From assembly GCA_937625935.1 (NCBI GenBank), contig OW569393.1, positions 186,001-250,000 of the forward strand: DNA of 64,000 nt. Direction: 5' to 3'. Position numbers and translations under genes: made by a program. The notes beneath the pieces are model-generated. The model saw only the letters and a program-made list of their open reading frames with translations. It was not told the origin of the DNA and made no database searches. This DNA comes from Tetramitus jugosus (lineage: Eukaryota; Heterolobosea; Eutetramitea; Acrasida; Vahlkampfiidae). Below, in pieces: positions 1-10,394 of the stretch. Each line of letters starts with the position of its first letter. Position 1 is the first letter of the stretch.

Positions 1-1021
1 TGACACCTTTGTCATTAATGTTCAGTTTGGTTAGACCTTTGAGATACAGAAATGCTGCATCAGTGAAGTGAATGTTGCGTGAAATGTCGAGTTCGGTGAG
101 ATTAGGTAATTGGGCGAACACTTCATCGCCCAGTGTCCTTTGGCAACAACTCAAGTCCAGTATAGTGAGTTTGCCGAGGTTCTTGAACGCTTCAGGGGTG
201 ATTGTTGTTATTGTGTCACTGCCACACAAGCTCAGATGCTCAAGATTTGAGAGGTGTTGAAATGCAGCATCTGTAATCGTCGCAGTGGTATGTCCTCCCA
301 TTTTCAGGACGCGAAGTCCCTCAAGGTGCTCAAACATCGCATCTGTGGCATATGTGCATGACGAGATATCCAGTTCCGTGAGCGCGGGCAAGTGTCTGAA
401 TACATCACGTATTTTTGGTAGATGACATTCCGTCATGGTGAGAGTACGCAACTCCTTCATGTTTTCGAACGCTTCACTCGAGAGCTGCATACAGCCTGAC
501 ACACTCAGTGAACGCAGCTTGGGCAAGCATCGGAGAGCCGCGTCAGAAAATTGCTGACAGTACGATATATTTAGCGTGCGAAGATTTACCAGGAGTTGCA
601 GCGTTTCGTCTCCCACATAGGAGGTAAATGGCATACTGAGGTTGAACAGTGCCTTTTCTGCGGTCACCATTGACTGTAACATATCTGTAGGGTTACTCCA
701 AAAGAAGGGCAGTGTTCGTTGCTTGTGAATCATGAAGATCAGGTTGTGTTTGATCTCGTTGATCTTTATGCACGTGTAACTGAACTTGATCCATGTGCGT
801 GTGTCCATGAACTCGATGGCCAAAATGAGACAGTCATCTGGCAGTAGCAACAGATTGGTACCTCCTGTGTACTGCGATGATACTTGGATGCGCTTGGCTG
901 TTGGTGCGGAAGCATGTGTCTTCCGGCGCTTGGCAGAGGGTGCGAGTTGCTGTCGGATCTGTCGTTGTACCATTGGTGTTTGTTTTTCTCTTGTTTTTTG
1001 TGAGTGCTCTATGTGATCCAT
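1..1021 (-). CDS. F-box / leucine-rich-repeat protein, 3' end cut by window
   Basis: The minus strand is open from an ATG at 1021 to the window edge, about 340 codons with no stop, so the C-terminus is missing. The first ~55 residues are basic and low complexity. An F-box-like stretch follows (LPDDCLILAIEFMD...). From about residue 140 there are successive leucine-rich repeats of ~24 residues, with cores such as LRTLNIS, LRSLSVSGC, LTELDIS and LTILDLSCC, of the cysteine-containing type found in FBXL proteins. The family usually supplies substrate recognition to SCF ubiquitin ligases; that role is inferred here. The start lies only 63 bp from the stop of the next minus-strand gene, so its promoter must be short or overlap that gene. 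Confidence 0.85.
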   Translation of the reverse strand, partial: MDHIEHSQKTREKQTPMVQRQIRQQLAPSAKRRKTHASAPTAKRIQVSSQYTGGTNLLLLPDDCLILAIEFMDTRTWIKFSYTCIKINEIKHNLIFMIHKQRTLPFFWSNPTDMLQSMVTAEKALFNLSMPFTSYVGDETLQLLVNLRTLNISYCQQFSDAALRCLPKLRSLSVSGCMQLSSEAFENMKELRTLTMTECHLPKIRDVFRHLPALTELDISSCTYATDAMFEHLEGLRVLKMGGHTTATITDAAFQHLSNLEHLSLCGSDTITTITPEAFKNLGKLTILDLSCCQRTLGDEVFAQLPNLTELDISRNIHFTDAAFLYLKGLTKLNINDKGV

Positions 1022-1084
1022 GATTCTCCGTCGCTGCTCTCTGTTGTTTTGTCATGATCATACACATTGTTTTAATGAAGGTTC

Positions 1085-2017
1085 TTACAGTTCAGATGGT
1101 GCCAACTTTGCCTTTCTTTCTCTCTCAAACTCTAGCTCTGCAGGCCAAAAAACATTGGCATTAAACTCAAAGTCACTGGTACCAGAGAACCTCTTCTCAA
1201 CTGTGGTGATATCAAAAAACTTGGATAAGGAATCGACTTGCTCTTGATTCGACTTTCCAACAAAATGAATCTTTTGTCTTGTCACTGGATGTATAAATGG
1301 TTTTACCGCCGTAAAGAAAACAGAGAAAATAAATGGCGCGCTTATCAACAGCGCAGCGCCAAGTCTTTCAGGGTATTGATTGGACAAAATGTCCAGAATT
1401 TCACGAGCGACAGACAAGGGAGTGGCATGACGATTGGAGTACTCTCCAAAGTCAATGACCCAAACCATTTGCTCCACATTTTCACCCATGGAAGCAATGG
1501 CTTGTTCAATCGTGTACACCAAGAGCTGTACATTCTTGACATAATCCGTAGAGTTCTCTCTGCTCGGTGTCATGTAGATGGCTGGTCTACCCATATTGTC
1601 AAATCCCCGCCGAAACATTTTTCCTGTGCTTGCTTCCAATGCAAGCTTTTCACCTTCAATCTCCTCTGGTTTGTATTCTCGGCGCCACTTGAGTGAATCC
1701 AAGAGCATTTTGTGTGATTTGCTCAAGTTCCATTCTCTAGCTCTTAGATATCTCAATAAGCACGCATCACTACAAAACTAAACATTTACCAAAAATATCA
1801 TCAAAATCGAATTCCAAACCGTAGTGTAAGCGGCAAAATGCAATTGACCGTTTTTGGCGCGCCAAAAAAAAAGTTTCAAGCAAAAAAAAACAATTTGACT
1901 CACCTGCTTTTCTCTTTGTGTGAGTGGTGCTTCAGAATTGTCAAACATGAGACTACGGAATTCATCCAGAAGCGCCGTCTGTTTTTCATCTAGTTGAGTC
2001 CCATTGCCATTGCTCAT
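1085..2017 (-). CDS. CRAL-TRIO (Sec14-like) lipid-binding protein, two exons
   Basis: Exon 1 is 1904-2017 (38 codons from the ATG at 2017) and exon 2 is 1777-1085. They are joined across a 126-nt GT-AG intron (donor GTGAGT, acceptor TTTAG) in phase 0, giving about 268 aa. The junction reads ...REKQ|FCSDACLLRYLRAREW, which restores the CRAL-TRIO N-terminal signature (xxLLRFLRAR). The Sec14 lipid-binding fold follows: ...RPAIYMTPSRENS..., WVIDFGEYS, YPERLGAALLISAPFIF. Family members bind and exchange phosphoinositides or other hydrophobic ligands at membranes, and the cargo here is unknown. The length fits a small single-domain Sec14 protein. A longer open frame upstream of 2017 begins with GTG and was not used. 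Confidence 0.9.
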
Positions 2018-2370
2018 TGTCAATTTTTGCTTGTGAAAATTTTTGTTTTTGGTTGAACATCCAATCGGGGAATATTTCGTCCGGTCCACGTTTTCGCCAA
2101 CCTCCGGAAATAGCCTTGACCATCATTTCAGGCACATCACATGACCACTCTCAATAAAAGACTACCTTAGCAGGCCATTATTGGCCACCCGGCTTCGATT
2201 GCTTCCTTGCAAGTGGGTCCAGTATCCATGGTCCAACAATGTTGTTTGCATTCTTGAAAGAGCCAACACACAACACCAACAAAACACTCTGCGAGTTCAT
2301 AACATTGTGTCAACCAAGGTTCTGCCTGTTTGAGAGCATAGTCAACAACAACAACCACAGAAACAACAAG

Positions 2371-5300
2371 ATGGTAAAGATTTTTAGATTGACAGGGATT
2401 ATCCATAATCTTCTGATCATTGCCCTTCTATTCATCATAGGTACAGCAAACCAGAGGAGTCTTGTTCAATGCAACACCCAAGCCTCATCTGCCAGAGTTG
2501 CTCGGATCAACTGTGGAGGTTTAGCACTGACTGATTCCGCTGGTGTTGAATGGTCAGCGGACGAATATTACAATTTAGGTACTCGGTTGAGTACACCATT
2601 GTCCTTGCTTACAGCAGGATTAGACACCATTTACTTGACAGAGAGAAAGAATGATAACGCGAGAGCACGTGTCAAGTATGAAATTCCATTGACAAAGGGC
2701 AACTATCTCTGTTCGCTGCACTTTGCAGAAACATCGACACAAGTGACGGCCAAGGGTCAACGAGTCTTCGATGTGCTCATCAACGATCAAGTTACGCTCG
2801 CCTCCCTGGACATTTTCGACAAAGTTGGTGCAGGTAAGAAATTTGTGCACTCAGTGAATTGCACGACCACGAGCAACGGCCGCATTCAGATTGCTCTTGC
2901 CAAGAGAGCAGGTATTCCAAAGATTAATGCCATTGAGGTATCGTCGCTTGATCCTGAGCCTCAACCTTCTCCGTCTCCAGAGCCTAGTACTGGTGGTTCC
3001 AATCCTCCACCAGCAGAATCATCGAACACCCCTATTCCAAGTACTAGTGGAGAGTTTGATCATATTGGACATTCTGTCATTTCAGTTCAATCCAACACTG
3101 TAGTAGATATTAGCAATGCAGGAAAGGTGACTGTTACATTAGATGGAAAATATTCTCATACCCACGCTCCTGCACCTGTGAATTGCTGTGTGTTTGAATG
3201 GTCATACAAGGGTGTTGTGATTGGAACACAAGTTACAGTCGATGTGTCGATGCCAATCGGTGCTAACACTGTTGTACTTAAGGTGACAGATACAAAGGGT
3301 AACTCTGCCGATTCATCTGTGACTATTAATGTTGTTCCTCCAATCATGCAAGGTTTGGAGGCTTACTATTACCAGTATTCAACTAGTTTGGACGTGATGC
3401 CTGCGTTTGAAATCAAACCGACGTATGCTCAGTTGGAAGACGATTTGAATTATCGTTCTTCTACAGCTGGTACCAACAACTTTAAGGGTGCTCCATTCGA
3501 TTTTAACTTTGGTGCTAGATATGTTGCCTTGCTGAGAGTACCAACGACTGGATCATATTTATTCTCCACACTCTCTGCAGATGGAAGTTTAGTGTACATT
3601 GATGGTAATCTCGTAGTGGACAACAATGGATTGCATCCATTGCAAGAAAAGGTTGGTACGCCCATCACTCTCACTCAAGGAGACCATAATTTCGAATGCA
3701 AATTCTTCAGAGGAGGAACAAGTTATCCCGGTATTGTTGTGAATTGGCAATTGCCTGGTGGTGCTGGATTAAACCCTATTCCTGCAGCAGCTTTCTTCCA
3801 CAGTGAGAGCAAGAAAGTTCCGGTACTATTCTCAATCTCTCCTGCTACGGGACCACCAACCGGAGGTAATACTCTTACTCTATCCGGATATGGTTTTGTG
3901 TTTTTAACAGGTGAAATCATAGTGAATTTGGGATCGTATCAATGTATTAACGTTCAAGTTGTTGACTCTCAGACCATTCAGTGTACCTCTCCACCACAAG
4001 CAGCAGGTCAAGTAGCTGTCTCTGTTCAATCTCCGACTGGTTCTTCCAACTCAATCGGTTTTCTCTATACAGCCGATGCACCTCCAGCCATCCTATGGAA
4101 CGCATTTGAGAATTGGGCCACCAACATTCCTAACCCAACTGTACTCAATTTCGGTCCTGACGATAAGTTGTATGTCGGTTCGGTGAATGGTCAAATTATT
4201 CGATTGACTCTTTCAGACGACATGACCATCCAGAGCACGTTTACTAGTAATGTTTTGATTGGGAGGAACATTCTCGGTTTAAGTTTCAACCCACTGGACA
4301 CTGATCCTAACAATGTTCGATTATATGTCGCTCACAATCAATTATATCATGGAACAGAGAATGATCAAGTCGGTATGGTTTCAGTGATTAGTGGAGCAAA
4401 TCTTGACAACCGTGTTGATATTATCACTGGATTGCCCGTCAGTGAGAGAGATCATGGAATCAATGGTATTGATTTCTCGCAAGATTTGGATATCTATGTG
4501 ATGGCTGGTAGCAATACCAATGGTGGAATTCCAGGACCGTTGACTCCATCAGGAACACAAGAAGAGAAACAACTCAGTGCTTGCATGCTTGAATGCAAGA
4601 AATGTGGTGCCAAAGCTCTTGCTGACATTGATGGAAAAGTCACGTACACGAATAATGATAATTTGAATGGTAACCAGATTACAGGAATGGATGTGAGTTG
4701 TTATTCGTATGGTGTTAAGAACTCATTTGCCCCTCTGGTCCATTCGAATGGTAACATCTACGCTGCCGACAATGGACCTACAGCCATTTACGGAGCATCT
4801 TCCGCTTCGTGTACAGAGGAAGGTCCTAACCCTGGTACGCAAGATAAATTTTTGATTCTAAAGAAGGGTAATTACTATGGTCACCCTGTGAGAGCAAGAG
4901 GAAGAAAGGGCGACGCCAGACAATGCAAATACAGATCCCCATCTGAGCCTAGTGATGCCGACTATACTGCACCAATTTCGATTCTTCCATCTTCGACAGA
5001 TGGTATTCTCGAGTATCAATCGAATGCATTCAGGGGCTCGATGAAAGGAAACATTATTGCTTCTCGTTTCACAGGAGAATTGTGGAGAATAGTTCTAACG
5101 GCAGATGGCCAAGCAGTGCAGGAGAAGGGTCAGCTTCATGCTTTAGGAGGTTTGAACGTAGCAGAAGGATTTGAAGGTCAATTAGTGGCTTGCGATTATT
5201 ATAACAATAAGGTAACCATGATCTCTCCTAATGAACCTGCAATCACAAGCTTGTTCATTACATCTGTACGACCACATCGGGGTGTCATTGCCGGAGGAAA

Positions 5301-5508
5301 CACAATTACTGTAAGAGGATATCAATTCGCTGCTGGGTTAACAGCAACCATTGGAGGAAAGGCATGCACCAACGTTCAATTCATATCGAACAGAAAGTTC
5401 AAGTGTAACATGCCTGCAGGAACTGCGAACGCACTCGTTGGTATTCAAGTAACTGTTGGAGGTCAATCAGCAACAATGGGCAATGCCTACAAATATTTAA
5501 ATGTATAA
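2371..5508 (+). CDS. Large secreted malectin-PKD-PA14-IPT-propeller-IPT protein
   Basis: This is a 1,045-aa protein. I chose the ATG at 2371 because a hydrophobic signal peptide follows at once (IIHNLLIIALLFIIG); the in-frame ATG at 2239 would bury it behind a polar stretch. Domains in order, by nucleotide: malectin-like carbohydrate-binding (2494-2950; VARINCGG..., LHFAET), a Pro/Ser linker (2950-3050), PKD-like Ig fold (3060-3340), PA14 (3346-3765; GSYLFSTLSADGSLVYIDG), IPT/TIG (3811-4070; PTGGNTLTLSGYGF), a six-bladed quinoprotein glucose-dehydrogenase/HHIP-like propeller (4081-5235; GPDDKLYVGSVNG, YYGHPVRARG), and a second IPT (5236-5505). There is no C-terminal membrane segment, so secretion is inferred. 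The sugar- and PA14-type modules suggest binding of glycans outside the cell. Catalysis by the propeller is unproven. AATAAA follows the stop closely. Confidence 0.85.
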   Translation: MVKIFRLTGIIHNLLIIALLFIIGTANQRSLVQCNTQASSARVARINCGGLALTDSAGVEWSADEYYNLGTRLSTPLSLLTAGLDTIYLTERKNDNARARVKYEIPLTKGNYLCSLHFAETSTQVTAKGQRVFDVLINDQVTLASLDIFDKVGAGKKFVHSVNCTTTSNGRIQIALAKRAGIPKINAIEVSSLDPEPQPSPSPEPSTGGSNPPPAESSNTPIPSTSGEFDHIGHSVISVQSNTVVDISNAGKVTVTLDGKYSHTHAPAPVNCCVFEWSYKGVVIGTQVTVDVSMPIGANTVVLKVTDTKGNSADSSVTINVVPPIMQGLEAYYYQYSTSLDVMPAFEIKPTYAQLEDDLNYRSSTAGTNNFKGAPFDFNFGARYVALLRVPTTGSYLFSTLSADGSLVYIDGNLVVDNNGLHPLQEKVGTPITLTQGDHNFECKFFRGGTSYPGIVVNWQLPGGAGLNPIPAAAFFHSESKKVPVLFSISPATGPPTGGNTLTLSGYGFVFLTGEIIVNLGSYQCINVQVVDSQTIQCTSPPQAAGQVAVSVQSPTGSSNSIGFLYTADAPPAILWNAFENWATNIPNPTVLNFGPDDKLYVGSVNGQIIRLTLSDDMTIQSTFTSNVLIGRNILGLSFNPLDTDPNNVRLYVAHNQLYHGTENDQVGMVSVISGANLDNRVDIITGLPVSERDHGINGIDFSQDLDIYVMAGSNTNGGIPGPLTPSGTQEEKQLSACMLECKKCGAKALADIDGKVTYTNNDNLNGNQITGMDVSCYSYGVKNSFAPLVHSNGNIYAADNGPTAIYGASSASCTEEGPNPGTQDKFLILKKGNYYGHPVRARGRKGDARQCKYRSPSEPSDADYTAPISILPSSTDGILEYQSNAFRGSMKGNIIASRFTGELWRIVLTADGQAVQEKGQLHALGGLNVAEGFEGQLVACDYYNNKVTMISPNEPAITSLFITSVRPHRGVIAGGNTITVRGYQFAAGLTATIGGKACTNVQFISNRKFKCNMPAGTANALVGIQVTVGGQSATMGNAYKYLNV

Positions 5509-5907
5509 ACACAATAAACAATTTCATAGTTAAGAAGATAAGTTATTCCAGAAGATTTGATCACCCAACAAATCACCAAGAATATGAACAAACCAATTTT
5601 TGGCAAGTACTATCGCTGGACCAAGTTTGGAAATTGCGATCCTCGAGACGAGCTCATAACTTTTTTCGGACAATGGATAAGTAGATTTTGAAAAGTGAAT
5701 CCCTTGTTGCGGACAGGATATTTGAATGAGATTGAATAAGCGAGCCGCCAAGCAGGATATGACAACGAATGGTCCTTTATCCACAGGATTAATATACGAA
5801 CCTTCCCGTTGAGGTGCAGTATATCTGATCACAACACAACCAAAATTCATTCAACAAAATACGAACCAACAACATTAACTAAGTCAACCAACTACATCTA
5901 GAACAAT
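5509..5907. other. Intergenic, 399 bp
   Basis: This spacer separates two plus-strand genes and should hold the 3' UTR of the first (AATAAA just after the stop) and the promoter of the second. A 106-codon minus-strand frame (5530-5850) starts with ATG, but I recognise no motif in it and it occupies the expected promoter. No repeat or RNA gene was seen. Confidence 0.5.
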
Positions 5908-7107
5908 ATGATACAACACAAGAAGACGAAATCTTTATTCGTACTGCTGTTCCTCGCAGTAACACTCTTTATGGCAACAGTCACTCACTGCTATGATCCC
6001 ATCAGTACTTCCATCGAAGTCATTGGCGGAGAGGGAATGAATCAGTATATATTTGACTTGGGTCAATATCAGAAAGTGGAACTTGATATTGTCAACCCAA
6101 CTGAAACTTTCAAGTTCAAGCTTGAATACTACGGAGAAGCGAGTTCAGACTCTAGTAAGTTGGCTCCTCAAGCAACTCGTATCGCTTTCTTTACTCTTGT
6201 CATTCTCGACGAAGAAAAGCTTCCCAACTTGGATTTTGGTGCAGCAATCCGTTTCATTTACAATGACGGTCTGTTCAGTGTAAGTCCAGGTTCATTGAAC
6301 TGGTATCAATTGAGAAGTGACAAGTGGAGAAGTTTCCCCGATAACTCCATTATCAGTACGACTACAAAGACTCTTTCTCAAGGTTTCCAAAGAGAAGATT
6401 TGAGACCTGGTCAAACTCAATTGGGAGTGTTTGGTGGCAGTGCTGTGACCTTCCCTGAAGATGACTATGACTATGAATTGTACACTCGATATGATGTTAC
6501 ACTATCTGCTTTCAAGTCCGTTCAAAACAAGTTCTCGTTCGCACTACCAGGAAAGAATGAAGCTTTCGATATGGAAGTCTTGGGCGCCGATCGTGCCTTT
6601 AACTTTACTGTGAGTCGAACAACTGAAAATCCTCATCCTGGTGCTTCATTTAGATCGGGAACCAACATGGGACTGTACTACTTGACAATTCAGTTGCAAG
6701 GAATGGGAAAACCTACTTACAACATGGTGTTTAGATACAAGTTTGACAAATTGAGATCAGACGTGAAATCAGGAACCTTGTCTTTTGGTTACTTCAAGAA
6801 CAATGCCTACTCTGCGTTCAAGTGGGAAGTGACGAGCAATGAATCATCAGGAGTGATTTCTCAGAGTGCGTCCACCATTGATGACGACATGGGAAATCCA
6901 ATTGTGTTGGCTGTTTTGGCACAGAGCACGGGTTCAGTTCCATCTCCTTCAAGTTCTTCTCCTTCTCCTGCTACTTCCACTTCGCCACGTGGTTCTTCTT
7001 CGGTGACGAAGCCAAGAGATTCCACAGGCTCAGCACCTGCCAATAGAGGTAGTTTTGTGTTGGCTACCTTGCTCATCTCAATGATGGCAATGATCCTTCT
7101 TTTGTAA
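5908..7107 (+). CDS. Probable GPI-anchored surface protein with duplicated ectodomain
   Basis: This 399-aa protein starts at the ATG at 5908, followed by a clear signal peptide (LFVLLFLAVTLFMATVTHC). The ectodomain appears to be two related beta-rich halves of ~150 residues (about 6000-6440 and 6490-6915). Each has a pattern of alternating hydrophobics, a W/Y-containing strand and a polar end (YYGEASSDSSKLAPQATRIAFFTL... against MGLYYLTIQLQGMGKPTYNM...). A Ser/Pro/Thr-rich stalk (6940-7045) leads to a C-terminal hydrophobic tail with no cytoplasmic residues after it (FVLATLLISMMAMILLL). That arrangement is typical of a GPI attachment signal, or less likely a tail anchor. I do not recognise the ectodomain family. 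The surface location is inferred from signal and tail. Confidence 0.8.
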   Translation: MIQHKKTKSLFVLLFLAVTLFMATVTHCYDPISTSIEVIGGEGMNQYIFDLGQYQKVELDIVNPTETFKFKLEYYGEASSDSSKLAPQATRIAFFTLVILDEEKLPNLDFGAAIRFIYNDGLFSVSPGSLNWYQLRSDKWRSFPDNSIISTTTKTLSQGFQREDLRPGQTQLGVFGGSAVTFPEDDYDYELYTRYDVTLSAFKSVQNKFSFALPGKNEAFDMEVLGADRAFNFTVSRTTENPHPGASFRSGTNMGLYYLTIQLQGMGKPTYNMVFRYKFDKLRSDVKSGTLSFGYFKNNAYSAFKWEVTSNESSGVISQSASTIDDDMGNPIVLAVLAQSTGSVPSPSSSSPSPATSTSPRGSSSVTKPRDSTGSAPANRGSFVLATLLISMMAMILLL

Positions 7108-7654
7108 ATAATTTCAGAAGTTTTTTTTGGCGGAGTAGTTTTGTAAAGTGCTTGTCTAGGTACTACAATTGAACCATGTGAATAAAGAGAAGAGTTTAAG
7201 TAGTTGCTGTTGTGCCCTCAAACCGCACATTAACAAGTTCGGATTATTTAAGAACTTGAATTTCAGATCTTCACACGAACCACAAAAAATTTGGACAGTG
7301 CGTTCGTGGCAAGTATTTAATCGGCCAGTGTATGTCACTAAAGTAAGGAACATTGCTGCAACTCATAAATTTGACAGGCGTAGTGTAGATGGGAGAACTT
7401 CACGGTTCGTCAATGGAACACCATCACTGTTGTAATTTCGGACAACATAGTTGCCCAACTCTCGTTCCTGTTTTGTTTTTCAGCTCATTTCAATCAACTA
7501 TTCATGACACCTAAACAATCCGCTCTCTTGTCACTCAAGGCGAGCAGCGACAGGTCGATTGATTAATTCAGCAACGTGCAGTACTGGAAACAGAAAGGAT
7601 CATGTGTGTTCTTTGGAAGTATCATTTATTTTTCAGTCAAGTAGGTATCTCTGT
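7108..7654. other. Intergenic between convergent genes, 547 bp
   Basis: This region lies between the stop of the GPI-type gene (plus) and the stop of the F-box-like gene (minus), so both 3' ends fall here. Short open frames on both strands show no recognisable motif. I found no tRNA, inverted repeat or transposon end. Confidence 0.5.
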
Positions 7655-8515
7655 CTATTCATCGACAGTTGTGAGAAGAAATGCAAAAACAATCAGATCC
7701 AAGAGATGGTAATGGTCAGTTACACTGTTCAAGCCCAGTGCAGCCCTGAACTCATCCAAAGCCACATTACCAGCAAATGGACCCACAGCTTCGCAAATAA
7801 AAATTCGTCGAGGTGTGGTATCATCTGCTTGCTCATAAACAATATTAATATCAACATAATCAGACTCGTCTTGGTTGTCCTTTAAATTTTCATATGTTAG
7901 CAAAATATCTGCTCCAATCCGAATACTGGACATTCTCTTCGTGGAAATATCACCCGTATCGCGATTCACAAACCCACGCTCCACTTTTACACTTTCAAAA
8001 GTGACACGACTATAAAACTTGTCATACACTTCCTGTCTTTGCTTTTTAGTCAAATTCAAGTTCGTTGGATATTCAATACCATAAACAGGAGTTTTACCTT
8101 GGACCCAGTTTTTCCAGATGGGTCTCCTCTGTTCCAACAGAATCATTGCTTGGACTTTAGAATGAGGTTTCTTGATCACAGCAATCAACTGATCCAGTTC
8201 CTTCTCAGCTGATTCACCTTCTCCTTCAATACTTAACATGTACTGAAGCATGGATGGAATGCAAGCTTTGAATTGATGGTACTTGAATCGTGGATTCTCT
8301 CTGAAAGCACTCGACACCAGACGACCAGTTAACACAAAGTTGACAACAGTTCGACTGTCACTAATGGAAATGAAGTCGATCACGATGGAGATGACTTCAG
8401 ATGGGAGTTCCTTGAATCGAGTGTCCATCTTGTCCAGAATCTTTGTTGTTTTCTGCTTCTTCCTTGGATTTGAAGTGTCAGCTTTCCTGGTGCGCGTACT
8501 TGCTCTTGTTCTCAT
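7655..8515 (-). CDS. F-box-like protein of unknown substrate
   Basis: This 286-aa protein starts at the ATG at 8515. The first ~28 residues are strongly basic (RTRASTRTRKADTSNPRKKQK), consistent with a nuclear localisation signal. An F-box-like segment follows (FKELPSEVISIVIDFISISDSRTV...), with the leucine-proline start and spaced hydrophobics of the fold. The remainder is an unrecognised globular region without LRR, WD or Kelch repeats. If the F-box is real, the protein would link a substrate to Skp1-Cul1 ligases; that is inference. It is one of three closely spaced minus-strand genes (118 bp from the next upstream gene). Confidence 0.75.
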   Translation of the reverse strand: MRTRASTRTRKADTSNPRKKQKTTKILDKMDTRFKELPSEVISIVIDFISISDSRTVVNFVLTGRLVSSAFRENPRFKYHQFKACIPSMLQYMLSIEGEGESAEKELDQLIAVIKKPHSKVQAMILLEQRRPIWKNWVQGKTPVYGIEYPTNLNLTKKQRQEVYDKFYSRVTFESVKVERGFVNRDTGDISTKRMSSIRIGADILLTYENLKDNQDESDYVDINIVYEQADDTTPRRIFICEAVGPFAGNVALDEFRAALGLNSVTDHYHLLDLIVFAFLLTTVDE

Positions 8516-8632
8516 TCTGGATCTTTGATATGTACTCTTGGTTCTTTTTTTTCACTTTTGTGCAAGTAGTTTGGGACTTGAGAATTGCTTCGAGAGACAC
8601 ATGTCGTGAAGCGGTTTGCACAAGACAATACA

Positions 8633-9037
8633 TTACAAGCTTCTTTTATTTGTGGAATAGGACACGACTGACATTGTTCCTTCGCGTTCAGAATTTCTTC
8701 TTCTCACCACCCGTAAATCTGTTCTTTCGCGCCCAACACCACTCAAATTTTCCTCCTCCGACATTAAATTTTTCCGCTGTGTGCAACTTGTGGGTTGTGG
8801 AGTCAACAATGATGGAAGCTCATTTGGTTTTGGTGGCGAACCGTTCAAAGAAGAAGAACCTTGTTCATACTTGATTTGTGTGTACTGTTTTATCAAATCA
8901 ATGTTTCGAATAATGTTGTAGATGCTGTAGAGAAACACATGAACTCGTTGTTGTGGCGACAACAAAATTTCATCTTGTTGCTCTTCATTTTGATGAGCGC
9001 CACTTGCCAACGAAGTTTGATCCTTTTCCTCTTCCAT
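8633..9037 (-). CDS. Small hypothetical protein
   Basis: This 134-aa protein starts at an ATG at 9037. The N-terminus is acidic and Gln/Glu-rich. A short amphipathic helix region follows (VHVFLYSIYNIIRNIDLIKQY), and the C-terminal half is polar and basic, probably disordered. No family is recognised. It is 57 bp from the stop of the upstream SAM-like gene and 118 bp from the start of the downstream F-box-like gene, a spacing typical of the compact genes here. Part of the reading could be chance, since the C-terminal half is compositionally biased. Confidence 0.5.
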   Translation of the reverse strand: MEEEKDQTSLASGAHQNEEQQDEILLSPQQRVHVFLYSIYNIIRNIDLIKQYTQIKYEQGSSSLNGSPPKPNELPSLLTPQPTSCTQRKNLMSEEENLSGVGRERTDLRVVRRRNSEREGTMSVVSYSTNKRSL

Positions 9038-9094
9038 TGATTACTCGAATTTTTTTGGTAGGCGGAAGAATGTTTTTTATGGAATACAACTCAC

Positions 9095-10394
9095 TTATTG
9101 TTGTTGACTGTAACTTCGATTGTGTGGATGACGATGTCTTGGGAACACAAAGTAGTCCTTGGTGAGATTAATCCTATACTTCTCAAAGGGACAGCTCCGA
9201 TAGGCTGAATTCTCATAGTGGAACGAAGTGTCACCACGGACCGATTGTGCTGCATATCTGTTCCAGAATATCACGTCAATCATGCGAAGTAAGTTCCATT
9301 CAAAAGGATAGTCCTTTGGGAATGTAGGGCATGCTTCCAAAAGAGCTGATGCATATTCGTCAATCTGTTGGTGGCATAAGAAATTTTTCACTGTTTCAGG
9401 AAGTGCTAATTTCCTTGCCAGGTCTGGATGGAATTCTATTGAGAGTTGTCTCATGCTGTTCTTCCGTAAACTTGTGAGAATAGTATGATCTCCAAAATTG
9501 ATCCCCAGAGCTTTGCACACTGAGTCCACGAATGACATACTGTTCCGGCCAAATCCATTATCTGTTCGGTACTTGAAGTGATACTTTGAGTTCCATTTAC
9601 ACACCTGAGATGCAATAATATCCAATGCTTTCTTTGCCAGAGGACCTTTGAAAAATATTCCTCCTTTGACATACAATGTCATACGATTGTATACCTTCTT
9701 TGGTACTACTAATCCAGGGGCAACTGTTGGAGGGATGAAGTGTTACTCTTCGAGTCTCTAAAGGTACGAAATAGTTTATCTACTTACCCCATGTTAATAA
9801 ATAGGGACCTACCAATATTCCACACTGAATTCGATTGGTTTCTGTCGATTCTGCATCCATTAGAGGATTCAAACATTGTTTCAGTGACAAGTTTCGCGGC
9901 TCCTCAATCCAAACGTAATGAACCTTAAGGATATCCTCTCTCCTGAGAACGAGTTCGTTTTTGAAATTTTCAGCTTGAAATGGCGACTCTAGTTTTCCAT
10001 ACGCTCCGGAGTAGCTCAACGTGAACCAGAACCGATCATTATCTGTAAGGTTTGTTGGATCTTCGCCCCAAACCTTTTTGTACAGTTTCTCTGTTCTTTC
10101 TAAATTATTTGCCATGTATGTTTGAATCAAGTGATCACGAACTGAAAGGTATCGAGCAAAAACTATCTTGGTTGAAGTAGGTATTGATTCATGGTTCGAT
10201 AACTTTTCAAATTTCTTGACAATCTTTTCAACAAACTTCGATTGATGTGAGGAAGAGTATGACATCAGTTCTTCAATCTGTAGTAACAATTTATCTACAT
10301 CTTCACTCTCTACTCCTAGGCTCATTAACTCAGCTTTGTTCAGTTCGCACAGTTTTGCACCATCAATCTCCCGTTGTTTAAAGAATTCATTCAT
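9095..10394 (-). CDS. SAM-like domain protein, two exons
   Basis: Exon 1 is 10394-9788 and exon 2 is 9723-9095, separated by a 64-nt intron (donor GTAAGT, acceptor CAACAG) in phase 1, giving about 411 aa. The junction ...GPYLLTW|VAPGLVVPKKVYNR keeps the frame open. The N-terminus carries a sterile-alpha-motif pattern (IDGAKLCELNKAELMSLGV..., KLLLQIEELM). The middle and C-terminal parts are not recognised. One segment (DNGFGRNSMSFVDSVCKALGI) vaguely resembles the N-C-x-x-F loop of papain-fold proteins such as PPPDE or LRAT, but the cysteine is a serine here, so I make no functional claim. SAM domains mostly mediate protein-protein oligomerisation. Confidence 0.75.

Noticed and set aside
2239-2370. 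In-frame ATG 44 codons upstream of the malectin/PA14 gene start
   Set aside because: It would place a polar Asn-rich stretch before the signal peptide; the ATG at 2371 is followed directly by the hydrophobic leader.
5530-5850. 106-codon minus-strand ORF between two plus-strand genes
   Set aside because: It has an ATG but no recognisable motif and covers the expected promoter of the next gene. I cannot exclude a real gene.
7156-7435. Overlapping ORFs on both strands in the 7.1-7.65 kb spacer
   Set aside because: They are mutual shadows without composition or motifs of real proteins.
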